DNA of 64,000 bases, taken from Opitutaceae bacterium. GTDB taxonomy: Bacteria > Verrucomicrobiota > Verrucomicrobiia > Opitutales > Opitutaceae. Positions 20,840 through 27,590 of this stretch are shown piece after piece. The translations under genes and the position numbers were made by a program. The number at the start of each line of letters is the position of its first letter. The first letter of the stretch is position 1. The DNA lies in contig SXSC01000282.1 in the NCBI GenBank assembly GCA_005792355.1, forward strand, positions 1 through 64,000, given 5' to 3'. Under the pieces are notes generated by a model. It was given only the letters and a program-made list of their open reading frames with translations, did not search any database and was not told the origin of the DNA.

Positions 20840-21559
20840 ATGCTGAACCCGCTGATTCAAGCCCTGCTCATCCTGCAAGACCGCGATTTGAAGAGGCTGG
20901 GGTTGGAGGCCCAGGCAAAGTCCGTGCCGGGCGACATCGCGCGAGTGGAGCAAAAGATCGCCGAGGAAAAGGCGGTGATCGAGGCATCGCGCATGGAGGT
21001 GCGCGAACTCGAAACCAAGAAGAAGCTGCTCGAGACCGAGATTGGATCAGCGGAGTCGAAAGTGGCGCTTTATCGAACGCAGCAGCTTTCCATCCGCAAG
21101 AACGACGAATATCAGGCGATGGGACACCAAATTGAAACGGTTCAGGCCGAGATTGCCGAGTTGGAGGGCAGGGAACTCGAGGTGATGTATTCGATCGACG
21201 AGGCGAAGAATCGATTTGTGGCGGCGGAGGCGGAACTGAAGGCCAACATCTCGGGCCACGAGGGGCGCATCGCGATGTTGCGTGAGCGGGAGGCCAGCTT
21301 GGGGGCCGAGCTCAAGGGGGTGCAGGCGGAGGTCGCGTTGGCGCGCGCTCCGGTCGAGCCGCTCAAGCTGCGCGTCTATGATCGGATCGCGGTCCGCAAC
21401 CACCCGGTCGTCGTCGCGATCCACGGGGACAAGTGTGGCGGCTGCCACCTGAAGGTTTCCGGAGAGGTCGAGTCGGCGGCGCGCGGCAAGACCGTGGATC
21501 CGCTGGCGCAATTGCCGACCTGCGACCAATGCGGGCGGATCGTGTACTGGGAGGGCTGA
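20840..21559 (+). CDS. Coiled-coil zinc-ribbon protein (DUF164/C4-type)
   Basis: A 239-residue cytoplasmic protein. Residues about 10-190 form a long coiled coil (for example IARVEQKIAEEKAVIEASRM and repeated Glu/Lys/Leu heptads). A C-terminal zinc ribbon has four cysteines: Cys199 and Cys202 in DKCGGCHLKVS, and Cys228 and Cys231 in TCDQCGRIVYW. The layout matches the DUF164 family (PF02591, formerly zf-RING_7), widespread in bacteria with poorly defined function and sometimes proposed to act in nucleic-acid or flagellar chaperone roles. The ATG at 20840 is chosen because the coiled coil begins immediately; an in-frame ATG at 20714 would add a non-conserved stretch. Confidence 0.9.
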   Translation: MLNPLIQALLILQDRDLKRLGLEAQAKSVPGDIARVEQKIAEEKAVIEASRMEVRELETKKKLLETEIGSAESKVALYRTQQLSIRKNDEYQAMGHQIETVQAEIAELEGRELEVMYSIDEAKNRFVAAEAELKANISGHEGRIAMLREREASLGAELKGVQAEVALARAPVEPLKLRVYDRIAVRNHPVVVAIHGDKCGGCHLKVSGEVESAARGKTVDPLAQLPTCDQCGRIVYWEG

Positions 21560-21658
21560 ACCCGACGCAGCTCAGGGCGGTCCGGAGAGCGCGACGAGCT
21601 TTTGTCGCCACATTGCGGCCTCCGCCGGTTTGCCCCATTTTTCGTCGGGTGCTCGAAT

Positions 21659-21757
21659 AAGGGGTCATGCTTTACCTTTTGCCTCCAATGAATCGTCACT
21701 ACCTTCATCCATTGGCGCCAGGAAATATATAGGACAAAGGGTAAAGCATGACCCCTT
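21659..21757. repeat. REP/MITE-like element with 18-base perfect inverted ends
   Basis: AAGGGGTCATGCTTTACC (21659-21676) is exactly complementary to the sequence at 21740-21757, and pairing continues imperfectly for several bases inward. It lies between convergent genes (zinc-ribbon gene and kinase). Ends of this GGGGTCATGC type are the kind that accompany IS200-like/RAYT transposases in other bacteria (recollection, to be checked); no transposase is present here. Confidence 0.65.
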
Positions 21758-21789
21758 TAATGGGTTCGAAAATATTCCCCGGTACGAGC

Positions 21790-24468
21790 CTACGGCTTGA
21801 CGGCGGTTTTGGGCTGCCACTCGGCCGCCTCGTCCGGCCGGCCGAGCGCGGTGCAGACGAGGGCAAGTTGCTCGGCGAGAAAACCCGGGGTCTTGCGGAG
21901 GCCGGCAGGAAGTGAGGTCAGGCGGGCGGAGAGGGCGGCGTGGCTCTCACGGAGGAGTGGTTCGGCCTCGGCGGGCTGGCCGGAACGGGCGAGTGCCTTG
22001 CCCAGTTGCCCACGCGCGTGGTGGGTGCGCCAATGATCCGGTTGAGTGCGGCCCAGCGACTCGGCAACCTGGCGCCAGACTGGCACGGCGTCGTTGTCGC
22101 GACCGGCGAGGCCCAGGGCATCGGCGAACATTTCCCCACCCGCGAGGGTGCTGGTGCCGTCGGGGCCGTGCGCACGCCGCGCGGTTTCGTAGGCCGTGCG
22201 CGCCGGTTCCAAGGCTTCTTCGTAGCGGGTCGCAAACATGAGCATCCCGGCGAGGTTCTTGAGGTAGTTCAGGGTGGTGATGTGCTCCGGAGTGAAAACA
22301 CGGGCACTGGTCTCGGCCGCCTCGCGCATGAGATCAATGGCCTCGCCGAGCTGGCCGTTGCGGCCCCGGGCCAGCGCGAGTTTTTTCATGGCCGACAGGG
22401 TGGCCCCATGTTCGGGCCCCCGGGCGCGGCGGCACCCGGCGACCAGTTCTGACAAGGTGGAATCGGCCTCCGAAAATCTGCCGAGACTGTAGAGTGCGCT
22501 GCCCAGATGGCTGAGTGCGCGCAGGGTCTCGGGGTGGTCCGGCCCGAGTTGCAGGGACAGGCTGGAGTGGAGTCCACGGAGAGTCGGTTCGGCGTCCCGG
22601 GCCCCGCCCATCTCAACTTCGAGGGCGGCGAGCTTGACCCGGGTGCAGAGTGTTTCGGAGTGGCGGGGACCGTGGACCCGCACCGTCGCCGCCACGGCTT
22701 CGCGGGCGGGCACGAGGGCCTCGTCGAATCTCCCCAGCAGCCCCAGCACCGCGGCGTGATGCACGAGCGCGTTCCGAGTCAGCTCGTGATCGGGGCTGAG
22801 CGCTCTCCGGGCGCTTGCCAGGGTTTTTCGCGCGATCGATTCCGCTTTGGGGATTTGCCCGAGTCTTCGTTCGACCAGTGCCTCCGTTTGCAGTGCGCCA
22901 ATCGAGGTAGGGTGGTCCCGGCCTTTGGCGCGGATCAATCCGGCGGACGCTGCGCGGACGAGCACGGCGGCGTCGTGGTTGCGGCCCAGTTCGGTGAGCG
23001 TCCCGGCCAGCCCGGCGGTGGTATGGAGGGTCTCGACGTCGTTGGCGCCGAGGTGCCAGCGGCGAAGCGAAGCGCTGCGGCGGAACTGCCGCTCCGCCTC
23101 AACGTACTCGCCCAGCGAATGGTAGGTGGCGCCCAGGGTGAAGCGAACCGCGGCCTCCGCCAGCGGCGCGTTGGCGAAGCGCCCGGGTATTCTCTCCACC
23201 GCCCGATCCACCGCGGTGCGAAGCGAGAGATTGCGATCGGGCTCAAAGGCAACCGAGGCCTGCCCCAGAAAGTCCTGGCCAAGGAAATCGGCGAGGGCTC
23301 GGTTCGAGGCGGCCTCGCCGTCGGCGCGGACCCGTTCGCGATTGATGAGCAACGCGGACACCAACGAGGCCACCGCGAGTGAAAAGGAGAGCAACCAGAT
23401 GGCGGCCAGCGCGGGCCGCCGGCGGGCCCAGCTCCAGAGCTGGCCACCGGTGGAAATTGGGCGCGCCTTGATCGGCTCATTGGAAACAAAACGGCGCAAA
23501 TCCTCCGCGAGCGCAGCGGCGGTGGCATAGCGGCGCGCGGGGTCGAACTCCAGGCACTTGCCGCAAATCGTCGCAAGATCGCGCGGAACCTGCGGGGCGA
23601 GGAGCCGCAGATCCGGGGCCTCGCGGCGGACGAGCAGCCCGGGCAGTTCGGCGGGTGAAGCTCCGGCAAACGGCGTGCGACCGGCCAGCATCTCGTGCAA
23701 GATCACCCCGAGGGCGTAGAGGTCGGATGGCACGCCCAACGCGGCGCTGCCGCGACTCAGCGCCTCGGGCGCAAGGTAATGGGGTGTGCCCAGAATCGCC
23801 GTGCGCGCGGTGAGTCCGGCACTGCGGTCGAGCTCGGCGGCGAGGCCGAAATCCGCGACGTGCGGTACGCCGGCCGAGAGCATGATATTTGAGGGCTTCA
23901 GATCGCGGTGCAGCACGCCGGCCGCGTGGCTGTGGGCGATCGCCTCAGCGATACTCCGCAGGAGCGTCGCGGCTTCCCGGGGCGAAAACGGCTGCGTGCG
24001 AAGGCGGCGCGCGAGGTCGCCGTCCTCGAAATAATCCATCGAGAAATAGGCGTGACCGCGATCGCGGCCGGCATCGTGGACCGCGACGATATGGGGATGG
24101 CTCAGGCGCGCGATCGTGCGGGCCTCGCGAAGAAACCGCATTTCGAGATCCGAGGTCGTGCCGCCGCCGGTGGGGAGGACCTTGAGCGCCACGATGCGGC
24201 CCAGCTGGGTGTGTTGAGCGAGATAAACCACACCCATGCCGCCGCGCCCAAGTTCGTTGATGATGGAGTAGGGGCCGAGGCGGGTCGGCCCGGCGGCGGC
24301 GCCGGCAGTTGGTATGGGCGGGGCCGAACCCGGCCGGTCCGCCATCGCCTGCGAAAAAATCCGGGCGCCGGCGCAGCGCGGGCAGACGCCCGTCGCGTCA
24401 AACGCCCGGGCCGAGGGTCGGCCGCATTGCGGACACGGGATCGGCGGAGGAAGCGGGCGGGCGTCCAT
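21790..24468 (-). CDS. Transmembrane Ser/Thr kinase with N-terminal zinc ribbon and C-terminal TPR-like repeats
   Basis: An 892-residue PknB-type kinase. A small zinc ribbon (Cys12, Cys15, Cys29, Cys32) precedes the kinase domain (about 67-330: GRGGMGVVYLAQ, Lys96, HRD Asp189, DFG Asp206, GTPHYLAPEAL). A membrane helix (about 353-375) follows. The C-terminal half, about 400-890, is a run of helical tetratricopeptide-type repeats with phrases such as EYVEAERQFRRS and GRPDEAAEWQ, probably extracytoplasmic and protein-binding. The gene starts 12 bases after the sigma factor stop at 24481, so the two are almost certainly cotranscribed, a common pairing in Verrucomicrobia. Targets are unknown. Confidence 0.93.
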   Translation of the reverse strand: MDARPLPPPIPCPQCGRPSARAFDATGVCPRCAGARIFSQAMADRPGSAPPIPTAGAAAGPTRLGPYSIINELGRGGMGVVYLAQHTQLGRIVALKVLPTGGGTTSDLEMRFLREARTIARLSHPHIVAVHDAGRDRGHAYFSMDYFEDGDLARRLRTQPFSPREAATLLRSIAEAIAHSHAAGVLHRDLKPSNIMLSAGVPHVADFGLAAELDRSAGLTARTAILGTPHYLAPEALSRGSAALGVPSDLYALGVILHEMLAGRTPFAGASPAELPGLLVRREAPDLRLLAPQVPRDLATICGKCLEFDPARRYATAAALAEDLRRFVSNEPIKARPISTGGQLWSWARRRPALAAIWLLSFSLAVASLVSALLINRERVRADGEAASNRALADFLGQDFLGQASVAFEPDRNLSLRTAVDRAVERIPGRFANAPLAEAAVRFTLGATYHSLGEYVEAERQFRRSASLRRWHLGANDVETLHTTAGLAGTLTELGRNHDAAVLVRAASAGLIRAKGRDHPTSIGALQTEALVERRLGQIPKAESIARKTLASARRALSPDHELTRNALVHHAAVLGLLGRFDEALVPAREAVAATVRVHGPRHSETLCTRVKLAALEVEMGGARDAEPTLRGLHSSLSLQLGPDHPETLRALSHLGSALYSLGRFSEADSTLSELVAGCRRARGPEHGATLSAMKKLALARGRNGQLGEAIDLMREAAETSARVFTPEHITTLNYLKNLAGMLMFATRYEEALEPARTAYETARRAHGPDGTSTLAGGEMFADALGLAGRDNDAVPVWRQVAESLGRTQPDHWRTHHARGQLGKALARSGQPAEAEPLLRESHAALSARLTSLPAGLRKTPGFLAEQLALVCTALGRPDEAAEWQPKTAVKP

Positions 24469-24480
24469 GGAACATCGCGC

Positions 24481-25230
24481 TCAGCGGCGAAACACCGCGA
24501 GGAGATGCCGCAGCTCCTGTTCCGCATCGTCGGGATTTTCGAGGGTGGCGATGACCTCGAGCTTCACGAGTTCGGCGAGCCGGCGGGTGAGGCGGTGCAA
24601 CCAGACCGCGACGGTGGCGCGCGAGGTGTCGAGCGTGGCGGCCACGCGCTCGTAGTCGCCCGGAGTCGGCGGGCTGTGCAGAAAAGGCCGCAGGGCGGCG
24701 AAGACGGTGGCCCGGCCCGCGGCGCGTTGTTCGTCGTCGAGGCGGCGGACGGCGTGGTCGAGCAGGGTGACGGCCCAGGACAACTCGTAGGCCTCGCTGG
24801 GATCGAGTTCCGGGTGTGCGACGGCGGCAAATTCCCGCTCCGCGTCGAGTTCGCTGAAATCGACAAAGGTGATTTGGCCGCCGCGTTTCAGCGCCGCGCC
24901 ATGCGCACGCTCGCGGCCGACGAACTGGCGGAGCGCGCCGACGAGATAGCCGCGGAACCGGCCCCGCGCGGGATCGGGCCGGTCGAAAAAATCGCCGGCT
25001 ATGAGGTGCGCAAAGAATTCCTGGGTCGTGTCCTCGGCGTCGGCGGCGGAGTGCCCGCGGCGGCGCAAATAGCTGAAAACGGGCGGCCAATAGGTGCGGC
25101 AGAGCAGTTCGAGCGCCGGCCGTCGCTGCGCCTCGTCGCCGCGCGCGTCCAGCACCACGCTCCACCGCGTGGACGCGAAATTGCCGCGAGGTGACGCCAC
25201 TGGGGCGGGTTGCGGTCCGGTTGCGATCAT
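24481..25230 (-). CDS. ECF-type RNA polymerase sigma factor, partner of the downstream kinase
   Basis: A 249-residue sigma-70 family protein. Region 2 includes LCRTYWPPVFSYLRRRG and DAEDTTQEFFAHL, followed by a stretch ending RFRGYLVGALRQFVGRER. Region 4 carries DYERVAATLDTSRATVAVWL then HRLTRRLAELVKLEV. This pattern belongs to an ECF group common in Verrucomicrobia and Acidobacteria and typically next to Ser/Thr kinases; it differs from the subfamily encoded at 961. The ATG at 25230 gives a start just before conserved sequence; the frame extends upstream without conserved content. Probable model (inference): the kinase senses a signal and controls this factor. Confidence 0.9.
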   Translation of the reverse strand: MIATGPQPAPVASPRGNFASTRWSVVLDARGDEAQRRPALELLCRTYWPPVFSYLRRRGHSAADAEDTTQEFFAHLIAGDFFDRPDPARGRFRGYLVGALRQFVGRERAHGAALKRGGQITFVDFSELDAEREFAAVAHPELDPSEAYELSWAVTLLDHAVRRLDDEQRAAGRATVFAALRPFLHSPPTPGDYERVAATLDTSRATVAVWLHRLTRRLAELVKLEVIATLENPDDAEQELRHLLAVFRR

Positions 25231-25309
25231 GCCCGCGTTTATGCCCGGTCGCAACCGCCCCCGGCAACGTGTTTCATGAAAACGATGGGGACAATGGTCA
25301 CTCAAAGAT

Positions 25310-25329
25310 GGCCCTAGTGGGATAGGGCC
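25310..25329. promoter_or_regulatory. Palindrome GGCCCTA-N6-TAGGGCC between sigma gene and rnpB
   Basis: Seven-base arms (25310-25316 and 25323-25329) around GTGGGA. Its core CCTA-N6-TAGG matches the relaxed form of the palindromes at 31587, 38980 and 39911. One such relaxed match is expected by chance in a window this size, so a regulatory role is uncertain. Confidence 0.3.
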
Positions 25330-25344
25330 GGTTGGTGCCGGGCC

Positions 25345-25372
25345 TTGCATTCCGGGCGGCGCGTCGTACGGT
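25345..25372 (+). promoter_or_regulatory. Predicted sigma-70-type promoter of rnpB
   Basis: TTGCAT (25345-25350), a 16-base spacer and TACGGT (25367-25372); the predicted RNA 5' end at 25380 is eight bases further on. The -35 is good and the -10 weak; position relative to the RNA is the main support. Confidence 0.45.
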
Positions 25373-25379
25373 CTCCGCC

Positions 25380-25908
25380 CTTAGCTTCGGGGCCTGGTCG
25401 TCGCTCCGAGTTCTTTGATCCCAAGGCGCGGGTAACGCCGCGCCCGTTTTAGAAAGTTCGGAGAGGAAAGTCCGGACACCACAGGGCAGGATGCTGCGCC
25501 AGCTGCAAGGCGAGCGCAGGCGGCGCGCTTCAAGGCGCGTTGACGGACAGTGTCACAGAAAACATACTGCTTCGCAGTTTGAGTGAAAGGGAAAGGGAGG
25601 AGGGAGAGGGGAAACCCGATCACTCTCACCCTTACTTTCACTTCTCACTCGCGGAGCGAGGGTGAAAAGGTGGGGTAAGAGCCCACCGCGCCGACGGCGA
25701 CGTCGGCGGCACGAAAAACCCCTTCCGGTGCAAGGCAAAATAGGTGGCTGGGCGGCCCGTCCATTAGCCACGGGTATGCCGCAGCCTGCGGCGTCGGCGC
25801 AAGCGGGCGACGCGGGCCACGTCCGCCGCAAGGTGGACGTGAGAGAAATGACGACCGAAGCGTCGCAAGATGCAGCACAGAATCCGGCTTACCGGCCTCG
25901 AAGCTAAG
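25380..25908 (+). ncRNA. rnpB: RNase P RNA, bacterial class A, with enlarged P12 region
   Basis: Catalytic RNA of RNase P, which trims tRNA 5' ends. Conserved blocks occur in order: GAGGAAAGTCCGGACACCAC and CAGGGCAGGATGCTGC, then ACAGAAAAC, GGGTAAGAGCCCACCGCG, CCCCTTCCGGTGCAAGGC with CAAAATAGG, and CAGAATCCGGCTTACCGG. The ends pair as helix P1: CTTAGCTTCG at 25380 matches CGAAGCTAAG ending at 25908, and pairing continues to 15 pairs with one G-U. The length of about 529 bases is well above the usual 350-420. Much of the excess lies between ACAGAAAAC and GGGTAAGAG, where a GA-rich stretch and its partner extend P12. End positions are inferred from P1. Confidence 0.95.
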
Positions 25909-25932
25909 ACTTCTCCGCGAGGCGGCGAAGAG

Positions 25933-25967
25933 TGACCAATGACCAATGACCAATGACCAGTGAGCAG
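25933..25967 (+). repeat. Tandem heptamer repeat (TGACCAA-type)
   Basis: Three exact TGACCAA units, then TGACCAG and TGAGCAG, immediately downstream of rnpB; related degenerate pieces (CAGTGACCAG) continue to about 25995. Confidence 0.75.
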
Positions 25968-26072
25968 TTATCGGTAATCAGTCATCAGTGACCAGAGGGC
26001 GGTATCCGATACACAGTGACATGTGGTGGCGAGGTGGCGGGCAGTTTGACGCTTTTTTACCCCAATAAAAAT

Positions 26073-27248
26073 ATGAAATTGAAAATGCTTCCGGCCGGGA
26101 TGGCCGCTGGTTTGATTGCTTCGCTGTCCGCCCAGCCGCCGCCGGCAGGGGGCGGGCCCGCCTCGCGCGAGGCGGCGGCACTCGCGGAACCGTTCAAGGG
26201 CATCACGACCGACGGCACCGTGCAGCCCGGATTGTTCTCGATTCGCTCCACGGGTGTTTCGACCGAGCCGGTGCGTCAGGCTGCGGACGCGTTCCTCGCC
26301 GCCTTGACGCCCGTGCAACGCGCCAAGACGAAGTTTCCGGTCGATGACATCGAGTGGCGGAAATGGATGAACGTCCATCGCTACACCCGGCAGGGCGTGA
26401 GTTTTCAGGAAATGACCGAGGCGCAGCGCACGGTGGCGTTCGGGCTCCTGCGGGCGTCGCTGAGCGCGAAGGGGCTGAAGCTGTCGCAGGACATCATGAA
26501 GCTGAACCATACGCTCGGCGAACTGAACAACAACAATTTCACCGAATACGGCGAGTGGCTCTATCACATCACCATCATGGGCGAGCCCTCGGCCGATCGG
26601 CCGTGGGGCTGGCAGATCGACGGGCACCACCTGATCATCAATTATTTCGTGTTGCGCGATCAGGTGGTGATGGCGCCGGCGTTTTTTGGTTCGGAGCCCG
26701 TAGTGGCGCGCGCGGGCAAATACCAAGGGGTGTCGATTCTCCAGGAGGAGCAGGCGCGCGGGCTGGCGATGCTGCGTTCGCTGGATGATGCGCAACGCAA
26801 GAAGGCGGTCCTCGACGTGAACAAGACCGGCAACAACAACTATGCCGAGGGCTTCAAGGACAACGTGATCGTGCCCGCCGCGGGCCTGTCGGCGGCCGAA
26901 CTCAACCCGGCGCAGCGCGAAGAGCTGCTCCAACTTGTCGGACTATTCGTGGGGAATATGGACGCCGGGCACGCGCGGGTGAAGCTGGAGGAGGTCCGCG
27001 CCCACCTCGATCGGACCCGTTTCGCGTGGGTGGGCGGAGACACGGACGACAGCGTATTTTATTTTCGGATTCACAGCCCGGTCGTGCTGATCGAGTTCGA
27101 TCACCAGCGGCCGGCGAACACCCGGCACCTGCAAAAAGATCCGTCGCGGCCGATCCGCGACCACATCCACGTGGTGGTGCGGACGCCCAACGGGAACGAT
27201 TACGGCAAAGATTTGCTGCGGCAGCACCTCGCGACGCAGAAGCACTGA
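26073..27248 (+). CDS. DUF3500 family protein, probably exported
   Basis: A 391-residue protein of the uncharacterised DUF3500 family. A hydrophobic, signal-like N-terminus (MKLKMLPAGMAAGLIASLSA) is followed by a proline-rich linker and the conserved domain, recognised from YGEWLYHITIMGEPSADRPW, then GWQIDGHHLIINYFVLRDQV and PAFFGSEP, and a C-terminal DHIHVVVRTPNGNDYGKDLL. Conserved His and Asp residues (DGHH, FDHQ, DHIH) suggest a metal site, but the reaction is not known. The ATG at 26073 sits at the signal peptide; an in-frame upstream start would add unrelated residues. It is a single gene flanked by repeat-bearing gaps. Confidence 0.85.
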   Translation: MKLKMLPAGMAAGLIASLSAQPPPAGGGPASREAAALAEPFKGITTDGTVQPGLFSIRSTGVSTEPVRQAADAFLAALTPVQRAKTKFPVDDIEWRKWMNVHRYTRQGVSFQEMTEAQRTVAFGLLRASLSAKGLKLSQDIMKLNHTLGELNNNNFTEYGEWLYHITIMGEPSADRPWGWQIDGHHLIINYFVLRDQVVMAPAFFGSEPVVARAGKYQGVSILQEEQARGLAMLRSLDDAQRKKAVLDVNKTGNNNYAEGFKDNVIVPAAGLSAAELNPAQREELLQLVGLFVGNMDAGHARVKLEEVRAHLDRTRFAWVGGDTDDSVFYFRIHSPVVLIEFDHQRPANTRHLQKDPSRPIRDHIHVVVRTPNGNDYGKDLLRQHLATQKH

Positions 27249-27312
27249 GCCGGAACGGTTCAGCCCCAACCGCAAAAGCGACTTTTGCCCGTGACGGGAA
27301 GAAACACGAATT

Positions 27313-27384
27313 TCGTAGCTGCGAGCGCCAGCGAGTGGACGACGTTCGTTGGTTGAATCCACTCGCTGGCGCTCGCAGCTACGA
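27313..27384. repeat. Inverted repeat with 27-base perfect arms and 18-base loop
   Basis: Bases 27313-27339 are exactly complementary to 27358-27384; the arms contain GCGAGCGCCAGCGAGTGG. It would form a very stable hairpin and could terminate both convergent genes. Perfect pairing over 27 bases implies recent origin or selection. Confidence 0.75.
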
Positions 27385-27412
27385 CGGAACTTCGGGCTGT
27401 TTCATGGGAGCC

Positions 27413-27510
27413 CAAGGTGGAGCCCGTTGTCCCCAACGGGCTGATCTGGGAGCGTACCTGCCAAAACCCGATGAGGACATCGGGTTCCACCATGCAGTGT
27501 TTTCGTTTTC
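27413..27510 (+). repeat. Two-hairpin dispersed element, copy B
   Basis: Hairpin 1 AGCCCGTTG/CAACGGGCT (27421-27442), a spacer of about 22 bases, hairpin 2 AACCCGATG/CATCGGGTT (27465-27486), then TTCCACC and AGTGTTTTCGTTTTC. The whole arrangement recurs inverted at 40030-40127; hairpin 2 with its right flank recurs at 13686. Confidence 0.8.
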
Positions 27511-27590
27511 GGCGAGATGATGCACTCCGACCGAATTGTTCCGATTGCGGTCCCCCGCGGACACCCGGCGGGCCCGCGCCGGCACCGCGT

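Larger units (their letters stand above)
27249..27590. other. Convergent intergenic region filled by two palindromic elements
   Basis: A 342-base gap between the DUF3500 gene and the end of the third pilX-like gene. Most of it is the long inverted repeat at 27313-27384 and the two-hairpin element at 27413-27510. No gene was recognised. Confidence 0.55.

Noticed and set aside
25553..25953. Several small ORFs on both strands
   Set aside because: They lie inside the RNase P RNA gene.
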